A DNA stretch of 64,000 nucleotides from Microbacterium sp. 8M. GTDB taxonomy: Bacteria; Actinomycetota; Actinomycetes; Actinomycetales; Microbacteriaceae. Every line of letters begins with the position of its first letter. Position 1 is the first letter of the stretch. A program made the translations under genes and the position numbers. The notes beneath the pieces were generated by a model, which saw nothing but the letters and a program-made list of their open reading frames with translations, was not told where the DNA came from and did not search any database. This document shows positions 34,839 through 46,357 of the stretch, piece by piece. The stretch covers positions 1,329,147 through 1,393,146 of the forward strand of contig NZ_LR733284.1 in the NCBI RefSeq assembly GCF_902506375.1, given 5' to 3'.

Positions 34839-35819
34839 ATGAGCATCGCGGAGGAGCAGCCGGACGACGAGCCCGTGCCGCGCGTGCACGTGCGCGCTCC
34901 CGGCAAGATCAACCTGTTCCTCGGCGTCGGCGACCTCGATGAGGACGGCTACCACGCGCTCTCCACCGTGTTCCAGGCCGTCTCCCTGTACGAGGACGTC
35001 GTGGCGACACCGGCGGACGACTTCACGATCGCGGTCTCCGGGGCGGCGGCGCCGGACACCGTGCCGCTCGACGACCGCAACCTCGCCATGCGGGCCGCCA
35101 AGGCGCTCGCCGCGGCCACCGGCTACGAGGGCGGGGTGCACCTGGACGTGCGCAAGAGCGTCCCGGTCGCGGGCGGCATGGGGGGAGGGTCCGCCGACGC
35201 CGCGGCCGCGCTCCTCGCGTGCAACGAGCTGTGGCGGACCGGCCTCGACCACGCCCGGCTGCACGAGCTCGCCGCGCGGCTGGGCGCCGACGTGCCGTTC
35301 GCGCTGATGGGCGGCACGGCCGTCGGTTCGGGGCGGGGCGACGTGCTCACGGCCGCGCTGTCCCGTGGGCGCTACGAGTGGGTGCTCGTACTCGATGACG
35401 AGGGCCTGTCCACGCCCGCCGTGTACCGCGCCTTCGACCTGGTGACCGCGGAGGAGCGCGAGAGCGACCCGGTGGGGCACGCGCAGCGGCGGCGACGGGA
35501 TCCCGTGCAGGTGCCGCCGTCGTTCTTCGAGTCACTGCTGTCGGGCGACCCGTCCGCGCTGGGACGGAGTCTGCGCAACCAGCTGCAGGCGGGCTCGTTC
35601 CGGCTCCGACCGCAGCTCGAGGAGCTCATCCAGCACGTGCGCCGCGCGGAGGACGTCGTGGGCGGGGTCGTCTCGGGATCCGGTCCGACGGTCGCGTTCC
35701 TCTGCGCAAGCGCGGCCGGCGCGGACGCCCTCGCCGAACGCCTGCGCGAGCAGGGGCGCACGGCGCTGCGCGCGCATGGCCCGGTGCGCGGTGCGCACGT
35801 GGTGTCGACCGAATCCTGA
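34839..35819 (+). CDS. ispE: 4-diphosphocytidyl-2-C-methyl-D-erythritol kinase
   Basis: A protein of 326 residues, GHMP kinase. RAPGKINLFLGVGDLDEDGYH is close to the N-terminal signature, and VPVAGGMGGGSADAAAALLA is the ATP-binding glycine loop. The C-terminal VSGSGPTVAFL completes the fold. It phosphorylates CDP-methylerythritol in the MEP pathway for isoprenoid precursors. It is 4 nt behind the aldo/keto reductase gene. A LacI-regulator gene follows after about 80 nt with its own promoter. Confidence 0.94.
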   Translation: MSIAEEQPDDEPVPRVHVRAPGKINLFLGVGDLDEDGYHALSTVFQAVSLYEDVVATPADDFTIAVSGAAAPDTVPLDDRNLAMRAAKALAAATGYEGGVHLDVRKSVPVAGGMGGGSADAAAALLACNELWRTGLDHARLHELAARLGADVPFALMGGTAVGSGRGDVLTAALSRGRYEWVLVLDDEGLSTPAVYRAFDLVTAEERESDPVGHAQRRRRDPVQVPPSFFESLLSGDPSALGRSLRNQLQAGSFRLRPQLEELIQHVRRAEDVVGGVVSGSGPTVAFLCASAAGADALAERLREQGRTALRAHGPVRGAHVVSTES

Positions 35820-35869
35820 CATCGGGCGAGCGCGCGTCGCCGACGGGGACGCATAATGGGTAGCATTCA

Positions 35870-35883
35870 TGTGACCGTGCACA
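35870..35883. promoter_or_regulatory. LacI-type operator upstream of the lacI-family gene
   Basis: The imperfect dyad TGTGACCGTGCACA lies just downstream of possible -10 boxes (CATAAT 35852-35857, TAGCAT 35861-35866). It resembles the site before the transporter operon, which suggests autorepression. Confidence 0.5.
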
Positions 35884-35898
35884 TCGAGGAGGCTCTGC

Positions 35899-36912
35899 AT
35901 GTCGACCTCCGCCGAGCGTGCCCGGATGCCGAGCATCCGCGACGTGGCCCGTCTGGCCGGCGTCTCCCACCAGACCGTCTCCCGGGTGCTCAACGATCAC
36001 CCCAGCATCCGGCCGGAGACCAAGGAGCGCGTCCTGGACGCGATCCGCGTGCTGGACTACCGGCCGAACGTCGCGGCGCGCGCACTCGCCACGAGCCGCT
36101 CCAACACCCTCGGCATCCTCTCCGCGACGACGGGGGAGTTCGGTCCGACGTCCTCCATCGCGGCGATCGAGGACGCGGCGCGGGCCGAGGGCTACTCCGT
36201 GAGCACCCTCAACCTCCCGGACACCACGCCCGAGGCGATCGGCGCGGCCGTGCGGCAGCTGGTGCGGGAGTCGGTCGACGGCATCGTCGTGCTCGCCCCG
36301 CAGGTGCGCGTCTTCAACGTGCTGCGCGGGATGGCGGTGTCCGTGCCGTTCGTCAGCCTGCAGACCGCCTCGGGCTCCGACGGCTTCAGCCACTCAGCGG
36401 ATCAGCTGGCGGGCGCGCGCATGATCACCGAGTACCTCATCCGGCTCGGACACAGCGACATCCTGCACCTGGCCGGCCCGCAGGACTGGATCGAGGCCGA
36501 GTCGCGAATGCGCGGCTACCTCGACGCGATGCGGGACGCCGATCTGCCCACCATCCCGCCGATCCGCGGTGACTGGACCGCGGACTTCGGCTGGTTCGCC
36601 GGCCAGGAGCTGGCACGGCGGCGCGACTTCACCGCCGTGTTCGCGGCCAACGACCTCATGGCGATCGGCCTGATGCACGGTTTCCGGGATGCCGGCCTGC
36701 GGGTCCCGATCGACGTGAGCGTGGTCGGCTTCGACGACATCCCGGTCGCCGCGCACGTCGCTCCTCCGCTGACCACCGTGCACCAGGACTTCGCGGAGCT
36801 CGGCCGCCGGGCGGTGCGGATCCTGCTGGCTCAGCTGCGCGGCGAGCCCGTGCCCGAGTTCGGACCGGTCGTGCCCGTGCTCTGCGGACGCGAATCCGCC
36901 GCGTCACGGTAA
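35899..36912 (+). CDS. LacI family sugar-responsive repressor
   Basis: A protein of 337 residues. The helix-turn-helix and hinge read SIRDVARLAGVSHQTVSRVL and YRPNVAARALATSRSNT, followed by a periplasmic-binding-protein-like ligand domain (SVVGFDDIPVAAHVAPPLTT). It likely represses the adjacent multiple-monosaccharide ABC transporter and itself; matching operator dyads precede both. The ATG at 35899 follows GAGGAGG. The inducer is unknown, probably a pentose, galactose or glucose-type sugar taken up by the transporter. Confidence 0.92.
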   Translation: MSTSAERARMPSIRDVARLAGVSHQTVSRVLNDHPSIRPETKERVLDAIRVLDYRPNVAARALATSRSNTLGILSATTGEFGPTSSIAAIEDAARAEGYSVSTLNLPDTTPEAIGAAVRQLVRESVDGIVVLAPQVRVFNVLRGMAVSVPFVSLQTASGSDGFSHSADQLAGARMITEYLIRLGHSDILHLAGPQDWIEAESRMRGYLDAMRDADLPTIPPIRGDWTADFGWFAGQELARRRDFTAVFAANDLMAIGLMHGFRDAGLRVPIDVSVVGFDDIPVAAHVAPPLTTVHQDFAELGRRAVRILLAQLRGEPVPEFGPVVPVLCGRESAASR

Positions 36913-36935
36913 GGACACGAAATCGGCTTCGGCAC

Positions 36936-36964
36936 TTGACACGGCCGAAGCGCGCGGGCACGAT
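36936..36964 (+). promoter_or_regulatory. Promoter of the sugar ABC transporter operon
   Basis: A perfect -35 box TTGACA (36936-36941) and CACGAT (36959-36964) are spaced by 17 nt. The operator at 36974 begins about 10 nt downstream, an ideal place for repressor block. Confidence 0.6.
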
Positions 36965-36973
36965 GTAACCCGA

Positions 36974-36987
36974 TGTGAACGGTAACA
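36974..36987. promoter_or_regulatory. LacI-type operator of the sugar transporter operon
   Basis: The imperfect dyad TGTGAACGGTAACA matches its own reverse complement at 10 of 14 positions. It shares TGTGA..CGNT..NACA spacing with the site at 35870. A half-site (AACCGTCACAT) follows at about 36991. Confidence 0.55.
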
Positions 36988-37029
36988 TTGAACCGTCACA
37001 TCAACCGGACCTGGTATCGAAGGAGATCC

Positions 37030-38598
37030 GTGAGCGAGACGACGACGCTGCCCACAGTGGCCGGACCGATCCTCGAGATGCGCAGCATCACGAAGGAGTT
37101 CCCGGGCGTGAAGGCCCTCTCCGACGTGTCGATCACCGTTCGCAGCGGCGAGGTGCACGCCATCTGCGGCGAGAACGGCGCCGGCAAGTCGACCCTGATG
37201 AAGGTGCTGTCCGGGGTGTATCCGTACGGCAGCTACGACGGCGAGATCCTGCTCTACGGGCAGGAGCAGCGCTTCAAGGACATCGCCGCCAGCGAGCACG
37301 CCGGCATCGTGATCATCCATCAGGAGCTCGCGCTGATCCCCGAGCTCTCCATCACCGAGAACATCTTCCTCGGCAACGAGATCCGCAACGGCGTCGCGAT
37401 CGACTGGGCCGCGCAGAAGGCGCGGACGATCGAGCTGCTGGCCCGCGTGGGTCTTCGGGAGGATCCGGACGTCGCGATCAAGCACCTCGGCGTCGGCAAG
37501 CAGCAGCTCATCGAGATCGCCAAGGCGCTCAACAAGGACGTCAAGCTCCTCATCCTCGACGAGCCGACGGCAGCCCTCAACGAGAACGACTCGCAGCACC
37601 TGCTCGATCTGATCCTGGGCCTGAAGGCCAAGGGCATCACGTCGATCATCATCAGCCACAAGCTCAACGAGATCGAGCAGATCGCCGACGAGATCACGAT
37701 CATCCGCGACGGCCGCACCGTCGAGACGCTCGACGTCAGCCGGGGCGAGATCAACGAGGACCGCATCATCCGCGGGATGGTCGGGCGCTCGCTGGAGAGC
37801 CGCTACCCCGACCGGACGCCGGAGATCGGCGACGTCTTCTTCGAGGTCAAGGACTGGTGGGTGCGCCACCCCAGCGTGTCCGAGCGCATGGTCGTCAAGG
37901 GCTCGAGCATCGAGGTGCGCCGTGGCGAGGTCGTCGGCATCGCGGGCCTGATGGGCGCGGGCCGCACCGAGTTCGCGATGAGCATCTTCGGACGCTCCTA
38001 CGGGCAGTTCCTCTCGGGGACCATCATCAAGGACGGCCAGGAGATCACGCTCCCCGACGTGAAGAGCGCGATCAAGCACGGCCTCGCCTACGTCAGCGAG
38101 GACCGCAAGGTGCTCGGCCTCAACCTGCTCGACTCGATCAAGCGCTCGATCGTCTCGGCGAAGCTGTCCAAGATCGCCCGGCGCGGCGTCGTCAACAGCA
38201 TCGAGGAGACTCAGGTCTCGGAGCGCTACCGGAAGTCGCTGCGCATCAAGACGCCGACCGTCGACCAGGTCGTCGGCACCCTCTCCGGCGGCAACCAGCA
38301 GAAGGTCGTCCTGGCGAAGTGGATGTTCACGGATCCGGATCTGCTCATCCTGGACGAGCCGACCCGCGGCATCGACGTCGGAGCGAAGTACGAGATCTAC
38401 GGCATCATCAACGAGCTCGCCGCCCAGGGCAAGGGAGTGATCGTGATCTCCAGCGAGCTGCCGGAGCTGCTCGGCATGTCCGACCGCATCTACACCGTCT
38501 TCGAGGGACGCGTCACCGACTGCCTCCCCGCATCCGAAGCCACCCCGGAGGCGCTCATGCGCAGCATGACCTCCCTGACACAGAAAGCATCCGCATGA
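37030..38598 (+). CDS. mmsA: Multiple-monosaccharide ABC transporter ATP-binding protein
   Basis: A protein of 522 residues with two fused ABC domains. The first has Walker [10 protein letters not shown], signature [15 protein letters not shown] and Walker [12 protein letters not shown]. The second has [13 protein letters not shown] in place of a full Walker A, then [14 protein letters not shown] and [14 protein letters not shown]. The degenerate second site is normal for CUT2-type sugar importers. GguA/MmsA relatives serve glucose, galactose, xylose and arabinose. The GTG at 37030 follows AAGGAG. The stop overlaps a 21-codon ORF (ATGA). Confidence 0.92.
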   Translation: MSETTTLPTVAGPILEMRSITKEFPGVKALSDVSITVRSGEVHAICGENGAGKSTLMKVLSGVYPYGSYDGEILLYGQEQRFKDIAASEHAGIVIIHQELALIPELSITENIFLGNEIRNGVAIDWAAQKARTIELLARVGLREDPDVAIKHLGVGKQQLIEIAKALNKDVKLLILDEPTAALNENDSQHLLDLILGLKAKGITSIIISHKLNEIEQIADEITIIRDGRTVETLDVSRGEINEDRIIRGMVGRSLESRYPDRTPEIGDVFFEVKDWWVRHPSVSERMVVKGSSIEVRRGEVVGIAGLMGAGRTEFAMSIFGRSYGQFLSGTIIKDGQEITLPDVKSAIKHGLAYVSEDRKVLGLNLLDSIKRSIVSAKLSKIARRGVVNSIEETQVSERYRKSLRIKTPTVDQVVGTLSGGNQQKVVLAKWMFTDPDLLILDEPTRGIDVGAKYEIYGIINELAAQGKGVIVISSELPELLGMSDRIYTVFEGRVTDCLPASEATPEALMRSMTSLTQKASA

Positions 38599-38660
38599 AG
38601 ATGACCCCGCGCCTCCTCACCTCGACGCTGATTTCACGGACACAGAAGGCATCCGCATGA
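38577..38660. repeat. Duplicated gene junction: two 22-bp direct repeats
   Basis: The two copies, 38577-38598 and 38639-38660, differ at one base and both contain ACACAGAA, then GCATCCGCATGA. Each holds an ATGA stop/start. A weaker third version (ACACAGAAAGAGATCCCAAT) precedes the substrate-binding gene at 40041. Confidence 0.85.
38595..38660 (+). CDS. 21-codon ORF linking mmsA and mmsB
   Basis: The ATG overlaps the mmsA stop and the stop overlaps the mmsB start, each through ATGA. The peptide begins [10 protein letters not shown] and ends TQKASA, identical to the last residues of MmsA, because the junction is duplicated. It would allow continuous translational coupling across the 58-bp spacer. 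Whether the peptide itself matters is unknown; it may be only a coupling spacer. Confidence 0.4.
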   Translation: MKMTPRLLTSTLISRTQKASA

Positions 38661-39982
38661 GCACCAGCACCACCACGACGACGACCGACGACGGCTTCCA
38701 CTTCCGCGACATCGCCAAGATGATGGGCGGTGGCCAGTCCACCCTGCGTCAGTTCGGCATCCTCGGATCCCTGGTCGTGATCATCATCATCTTCCAGATC
38801 TGGACCGGCGGGCTGACGCTGTCGCCCGGCAACCTCATCAACGTCGTCAACCAGTACTCGTACATCCTGATCCTGGCGATCGGCATGGTGATGGTGATCA
38901 TCATGGGGCACATCGACCTCTCGGTCGGATCCGTCGCCGCCTTCGTCGGCATCGTGGTCGCCAAGTCCATGGCGGACTGGCACCTCCCGTGGTGGGCGGC
39001 GGTCCTGCTCGGCCTCGGGCTCGGTGTGCTGGTGGGCGCCTGGCAGGGATTCTGGGTCGCGTTCGTCGGGGTCCCCGCGTTCATCGTGACCCTGGCCGGC
39101 ATGCTGTTCTTCCGCGGCGCGAACCAGTGGGTGGGGCAGTCGACGTCGGTCGCCGTGCCGGCCGACTTCCAGTACATCGGCGCCGGATACCTTCCCGAGC
39201 TGCCGATCGCGCTGCCCTTCAACTTCCTGACCATGCTGCTGGCGGTGCTCGCCGCGCTGTGGGTCGTCGGTTTCGAGGTCTACCTGCGCCGCTCGCAGCG
39301 CAAGGCGGGCACCGAGCCGGCCCCGGTGTGGGTGAGCGTCGTCAAGGTCGTGATCCTCGCGGCCCTGATCCTCGTCGCCGGCTACCAGTTCGCGACCGGT
39401 CGCGTCGGCACGAGCTTCCCGATCTCCGGCATCGTGCTGCTCATCCTCGTGATCGTGTACACGTTCGTCACCCGCAACACCGTGTTCGGCCGTCACCTCT
39501 ACGCGGTCGGCGGCAACCGTCAGGCGGCGCGCCTGAGCGGCGTGAAGGACCGCTGGACCGACTTCTTCGTCATGATGAACATGTCGGTGCTGGCCTCGGT
39601 CGCCGCGATGATCTACGTCGCCCGCGCCACCGCCTCCGGCCCTCAGGACGGCAACGGCTGGGAGCTCGACGCGATCGCGTCGGTGTTCATCGGCGGCGCG
39701 GCCGTCTCGGGCGGCATCGGCACCGTGATCGGATCCATCGTCGGTGGTCTGGTCATGGCCTTCCTCAACAACGGCATGGCGCTGCTCGGCGCCGGCGCCG
39801 ACGTCGTGGCGATGGTCAAGGGCCTCGTGCTCCTGCTCGCCGTGGCGGTCGACGTCTGGAACAAGCAGCAGGGGCGGCCGTCGCTGACCGGCTTCATCAC
39901 CCGCCGGTTCGCCCGCAAGGAGGAACAGTTCCCCACGTCCGCGCCCGCCAGCACCACAGCTGTCCGCGACGCGGTCAAGTAA
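38657..39982 (+). CDS. mmsB: Multiple-monosaccharide ABC transporter permease
   Basis: A protein of 441 residues with about 10 transmembrane helices, BPD_transp_2 family. MGHIDLSVGSVAAFVG and VPAFIVTLAGMLFFRG are the family signatures, and IASVFIGGAAVSGGIGT the late conserved segment. The length is typical of the GguB/MmsB branch, longer than RbsC. It forms the inner-membrane channel with the MmsA ATPase. The start is coupled to the preceding 21-codon ORF. Confidence 0.93.
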   Translation: MSTSTTTTTTDDGFHFRDIAKMMGGGQSTLRQFGILGSLVVIIIIFQIWTGGLTLSPGNLINVVNQYSYILILAIGMVMVIIMGHIDLSVGSVAAFVGIVVAKSMADWHLPWWAAVLLGLGLGVLVGAWQGFWVAFVGVPAFIVTLAGMLFFRGANQWVGQSTSVAVPADFQYIGAGYLPELPIALPFNFLTMLLAVLAALWVVGFEVYLRRSQRKAGTEPAPVWVSVVKVVILAALILVAGYQFATGRVGTSFPISGIVLLILVIVYTFVTRNTVFGRHLYAVGGNRQAARLSGVKDRWTDFFVMMNMSVLASVAAMIYVARATASGPQDGNGWELDAIASVFIGGAAVSGGIGTVIGSIVGGLVMAFLNNGMALLGAGADVVAMVKGLVLLLAVAVDVWNKQQGRPSLTGFITRRFARKEEQFPTSAPASTTAVRDAVK

Positions 39983-40057
39983 AGAGGTCCGGGTCGCTCG
40001 CGCGGCACGATCCTGCATTCACCTGAGATGCACACACCAACACAGAAAGAGATCCCA

Positions 40058-41176
40058 ATGAAGAAGATCCTCCTTTCGGCGACTGCGCTCGTCGTCGCGG
40101 GTGCCTTCGCGCTCACCGGCTGCTCGTCGGGCGACCGCGGCGGCAGCCCGGCGGCCAGCGGCGACTCCGCGAAGGGCTTCGCGGCCGACGCCAAGATCGG
40201 CGTGGCCCTGCCCGACAAGACCAGCGAGAACTGGGTGCTGGCGGGCAAGCTGTTCACCGACGGCCTGACCAAGGCGGGCTTCAAGCCCGACGTGCAGTAC
40301 GCGCCGGCCAGCAACACCGTCGCCGAGCAGCAGAACCAGATCCAGGCGATGGTCACGGGTGGTGCGAAGGTCATCATCATCGGCGCGAAGGACGGCAAGC
40401 AGCTGTCCACGCAGGTCAAGGCCGCGCACGACGCGGGCGCGACCGTCATCGCCTACGACCGCCTGATCGAGAACACCGACGCCGTCGACTACTACGTCGC
40501 GTTCGACAACTTCAAGGTCGGCCAGCTGCAGGGTCAGGCGCTGCTCGACGGCCTCGCCAAGCGCGCCGGCCACCCGGCTCCGTACAACATCGAGCTGTTC
40601 TCCGGCTCGGCGGACGACGCGAACTCCGCGGTCTTCTTCAAGGGCGCGATGGACGTGCTCGAGCCGAAGATCAAGGACGGCACGCTGAAGGTGCTCTCGG
40701 GCCAGACCGAGATCACCCAGACCGCGACCGACGGCTGGAAGGCTGAGAATGCGCAGCGCCGCATGGACGCGATCCTGACCGCGAACTACAGCAACGCGAC
40801 GCTCGACGGGGTCCTCTCGCCGAACGACACACTGGCCCGCGCCATCATCACCTCGGCGCAGCAGGCCGGCAAGCCGGTGCCGGTCGTCACCGGCCAGGAC
40901 TCCGAGGTCGAGTCGGTCAAGTCGATCATGGAGGGCGTGCAGTACTCCACGATCAACAAGGACACCACGCTGCTCGTCGCTCAGGCGATCAAGATGGTGC
41001 AGGAGCTGCAGAAGGGCGACAAGGTCGACGTCAACGACACCAAGTCGTACAACAACGGCGTCAAGGTCGTCCCCGCCTACCTGCTCGCGCCGGTCATCGT
41101 GACGAAGGAGAACGCCGCAGAGGCCTACGCCAACGTCCCGAACCTGCTCGACATCGTGAAGTCGTACACCAAGTAG
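40058..41176 (+). CDS. chvE: Multiple-monosaccharide ABC transporter substrate-binding lipoprotein
   Basis: A protein of 372 residues. A type II signal peptide ends in a lipobox ALTGC, so the mature protein is a membrane-anchored lipoprotein. The type I periplasmic-binding fold follows (IGVALPDKTSENWVLAGKLF, VIIIGAKDGKQLSTQVKAAH, VIAYDRLIENTDAVDYYVAF). The ChvE/MmsE branch binds aldoses such as galactose, xylose and arabinose. It is the third gene of the operon, 75 nt after the permease. A strong terminator follows. Confidence 0.93.
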   Translation: MKKILLSATALVVAGAFALTGCSSGDRGGSPAASGDSAKGFAADAKIGVALPDKTSENWVLAGKLFTDGLTKAGFKPDVQYAPASNTVAEQQNQIQAMVTGGAKVIIIGAKDGKQLSTQVKAAHDAGATVIAYDRLIENTDAVDYYVAFDNFKVGQLQGQALLDGLAKRAGHPAPYNIELFSGSADDANSAVFFKGAMDVLEPKIKDGTLKVLSGQTEITQTATDGWKAENAQRRMDAILTANYSNATLDGVLSPNDTLARAIITSAQQAGKPVPVVTGQDSEVESVKSIMEGVQYSTINKDTTLLVAQAIKMVQELQKGDKVDVNDTKSYNNGVKVVPAYLLAPVIVTKENAAEAYANVPNLLDIVKSYTK

Positions 41177-41188
41177 GACTCGCACCAG

Positions 41189-41220
41189 AAGGGGCCGCGC
41201 GCATGGCGTGCGGCCCCTTT
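41189..41220 (+). terminator. Terminator of the sugar ABC transporter operon
   Basis: GGGGCCGCGCGC pairs with GCGTGCGGCCCC through one mismatch, with AA before and TTT after the stem. It sits 13 nt after the chvE stop. Confidence 0.85.
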
Positions 41221-41267
41221 CGCGTGTGCCCGGCATGCCGCGCCCGGTGATGCGCCCGCACGCAGGG

Positions 41268-43907
<2,640 letters not shown>

Positions 43908-43925
43908 TCAGCGCATCCGCTGAAT

Positions 43926-43965
43926 CGAAGGAGGAGTCATGACCGAACGGCGGACTCCTCCTTCG
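43926..43965 (+). promoter_or_regulatory. Perfect 13-bp hairpin enclosing the ftsB ribosome site and start codon
   Basis: CGAAGGAGGAGTC (43926-43938) pairs perfectly with GACTCCTCCTTCG (43953-43965). The 14-nt loop begins with the ATG of ftsB (43939-43941). The Shine-Dalgarno AAGGAGGAG is fully inside the stem, so folding would hide it. It could be a translational switch or attenuator between eno and ftsB; there is no T-tract for a classical terminator. Confidence 0.75.
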
Positions 43966-44469
43966 TCGTCTGCGCGGGCGAACGCGGCAGCCCGGCCCGC
44001 GGGGCGCGGCGGTCGCTCTACGACGGCCCGTGCCGTGGACGTGCGAGGCTGGGTCGGCGGGATCCGGCTGAGCGGCTTCATGGTCATCATGCTGTCTCTC
44101 GTCGTGCTCGGCGCGTGGGTGCTCGTGCCGACGCTGGGCACCTACCTCGACCAGCGGCAGCGGATCGCGGCGCTCGAGCATTCGGTGACGGTCACCCAGA
44201 AGCAGATCGACGATCTCAAGGCCGAGCGGGAGCGGTGGAACGACCCCGCCTACATCACGGCCCAGGCTCGGCAGCGGCTGTTCTACGTCAAGCCGGGCGA
44301 GGTGGTCTACCTCATCGACAACGACATCGATCCGGCGGCGCGGCCCGTCGAGCAGGCGAAGGTCAGCGACACCGTGCAGGAGAAGTCCTCGGACTGGGCG
44401 GGCCAGCTGCTGCGCAGCGTCACCGAGGCCGGGCTCGCCAAGACTGCAGCCGGCTCGGCCGCGCGCTGA
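43939..44469 (+). CDS. ftsB: FtsB/DivIC family cell division protein
   Basis: A protein of 176 residues: a basic disordered cytoplasmic N-terminus of about 55 residues, one transmembrane helix (FMVIMLSLVVLGAWVLVPTL), then an extracellular coiled coil (LEHSVTVTQKQIDDLKAERE) and the family segment YITAQARQRLFYVKPGEVVY. It is part of the FtsQBL complex that activates septal peptidoglycan synthesis. The start codon lies in the loop of a strong hairpin that covers its ribosome site. Confidence 0.92.
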   Translation: MTERRTPPSSSARANAAARPAGRGGRSTTARAVDVRGWVGGIRLSGFMVIMLSLVVLGAWVLVPTLGTYLDQRQRIAALEHSVTVTQKQIDDLKAERERWNDPAYITAQARQRLFYVKPGEVVYLIDNDIDPAARPVEQAKVSDTVQEKSSDWAGQLLRSVTEAGLAKTAAGSAAR

Positions 44470-44503
44470 GGCTCCGCTCGGTTCGACCCCGTACCCTGGA
44501 AGG

Positions 44504-45025
44504 GTGACCACGCCGCCCTTCGCCCCGCCCACCGACGCCGAGCTCGCGGTCGTCTCCGCGCAGCTCGGACGCGAGGCCCGCGGGGTCGTCGGCATCGCTG
44601 CGCGCTGCGCCTGCGGCAACCCGACCGTCGTGGCGACGCTGCCGCGCCTGCCCGACGGGTCGCCGTTCCCGACCTTCTACTACCTCACGCACCCTGCCGC
44701 CGCGGCGGCGATGTCGACGCTCGAAGCCGAGCACGTGATGCCCGAGCTGGCCCTGCTGCTGGATGACGAGGACACCGCCTCCGCCTACCGGACGGCGCAC
44801 CAGGCCTACCTCGACGACCGCGCCCAGTACGGCGACGTGCCGGAGATCGCCGGGGTGTCGGCCGGAGGCATGCCCACCCGCGTGAAGTGCCTGCACGCGC
44901 TGGCCGGCCATGCCCTGGCCGCGGGGGAGGGCGTCAACCCGATCGGCGACGAAGCGCTGCGCCGGTCGCGGTGGTCGCCGCAGCGCTGCGAATGCGCCGA
45001 GCCGGGAGCCGCCCTGGGGCGGTGA
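44504..45025 (+). CDS. DUF501 domain protein
   Basis: A protein of 173 residues. The pattern RCACGNPTVVATLPRLPDGS, FPTFYYLTHP and the Cys/His region VKCLHALAGHALA with GVNPIGDEAL fits DUF501, a conserved actinobacterial family. It is almost always between ftsB and a phosphatase or protease gene. Its function is unknown; linkage suggests envelope growth. The GTG start has TACCCT (44492-44497) ending 6 nt upstream, so it may also have its own leaderless promoter. Confidence 0.88.
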   Translation: MTTPPFAPPTDAELAVVSAQLGREARGVVGIAARCACGNPTVVATLPRLPDGSPFPTFYYLTHPAAAAAMSTLEAEHVMPELALLLDDEDTASAYRTAHQAYLDDRAQYGDVPEIAGVSAGGMPTRVKCLHALAGHALAAGEGVNPIGDEALRRSRWSPQRCECAEPGAALGR

Positions 45026-45035
45026 ACCGAGTCCG

Positions 45036-46340
45036 ATGACCGCGCCCAGCGTCCGCACGGCCCGCGCCCGGTGGCTCCGCGCCGCCGTCGCGCTGCTCGC
45101 CCTCGCCCTCGTGGCGCCGCTCGCGATCGGGGCGACGCCGACGCCGACGCCGGATCCCGTGCGTGCCGCGGAGTACTGGATCGAGGGCGCTCACATCGAC
45201 GCCGCGTGGAAGACCACGCGCGGCGCCGGGGTCACGATCGCCGTCATCGACACCGGGATCGCGAACGGGCCGAGCCAGTTCCAGGGCGCCGTCGCCGGCG
45301 GCACCGACGTGTCGGGCATCGGCTCGGATGACGGGCGCACCCCGCTGGGCCCGCTGGACAGCGATCATGGCTCCCGGGTCGCCTCGCTCGCGGCGGGCCG
45401 GCCGAACGCCGACGGCACGGGCATGATCGGGGTGGCGCCCGAGGCGAAGCTGCTCTCGATCTCGCTGGGGTTCGGCACCACCGCCCCGGTCCCGTTCACG
45501 AAGCAGGTGGCGGACGCGATGCGATGGGCGGTCGACCACGGCGCGAAGGTGATCAACCTCTCCTTCACCACGAACACGCTGGACTGGGACCGCAGCTGGG
45601 ACGACGCGTTCCTGTACGCGTTCGAGCACGACGTCGTGGTCGTCGTGGCCGCCGGCAACCGCGGCAGCGGAACGGCGATGGTCGGGGCGCCTGCGACCAT
45701 CCCCGGCGTCCTCGCGGTGGGCGGCGTCGACCAGCGCGGCGTCGCAAGCCGGGCCGCCTCGACGCAGGGGATCTCGATCGCCGTATCCGCGCCGAGCGAG
45801 TCCCTGCTCGGCATCGACGCCAACGGAACGGTGGAGACCTGGAACGGGACCAGCGGCGCCGCGCCCATCGTGGCGGGCGTGGTCGCGCTCGTGCGCGCGG
45901 CGCATCCGGACATGGATGCGAACAACGTGATCAACCAGATCATCCAGACCGCCCGACCCGCACCGCAGGCCACCGCGCACCCGGATCCGCTGTACGGCTA
46001 CGGGCTGATCGACGCCGCCGCGGCGGTGAGCACCGCGGTGCCCCCCGTGGACGAGAACCCCCTCGGCGACCTGTCCGACTGGATCCGCCTGCACCGTCGC
46101 GCGGAGGCTCCTGCACCCGCCCCGGCGACGTCGACCCCGGTCGCGATCCCGCCGCTTCCCAAGGCCGACGCCCCGGCCAAGGCCACTTCGCCGCTGATCC
46201 CCAGCGCCGAATCGCTGCTGTACGGTACCCTGCCGCTCGTCGCGCTCACCGTGCCTGGTATCCTGATAGCGCTTGGCGTCACCGCTGCTGCCCGGCGCAT
46301 TCGTTCGGCGCGCACCCAACGCACGCCCAAATCCCGATGA
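45036..46340 (+). CDS. Membrane-anchored S8 family (mycosin-like) serine protease
   Basis: A protein of 434 residues. An N-terminal signal peptide (LRAAVALLALALVAPLAIGA) is followed by the subtilisin domain with Asp in IAVIDTGIA, His in LDSDHGSRVASLA and Ser in WNGTSGAAPIVAG. A Pro/Ala-rich linker and a C-terminal transmembrane helix (LPLVALTVPGILIALGVTAA) anchor it on the outer face. The architecture is that of mycosins, but no type VII secretion genes are present here. It belongs to the eno-ftsB-DUF501 cluster; the substrate is unknown. Confidence 0.9.
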   Translation: MTAPSVRTARARWLRAAVALLALALVAPLAIGATPTPTPDPVRAAEYWIEGAHIDAAWKTTRGAGVTIAVIDTGIANGPSQFQGAVAGGTDVSGIGSDDGRTPLGPLDSDHGSRVASLAAGRPNADGTGMIGVAPEAKLLSISLGFGTTAPVPFTKQVADAMRWAVDHGAKVINLSFTTNTLDWDRSWDDAFLYAFEHDVVVVVAAGNRGSGTAMVGAPATIPGVLAVGGVDQRGVASRAASTQGISIAVSAPSESLLGIDANGTVETWNGTSGAAPIVAGVVALVRAAHPDMDANNVINQIIQTARPAPQATAHPDPLYGYGLIDAAAAVSTAVPPVDENPLGDLSDWIRLHRRAEAPAPAPATSTPVAIPPLPKADAPAKATSPLIPSAESLLYGTLPLVALTVPGILIALGVTAAARRIRSARTQRTPKSR

Positions 46341-46357
46341 CTGAGGAGTAAGCCTCC

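Noticed and set aside
45036..46340. Type VII secretion locus suggested by the mycosin-like protease
   Set aside because: No EccB/C/D/E or WXG100 genes are nearby; the protease belongs to the eno-ftsB cluster.
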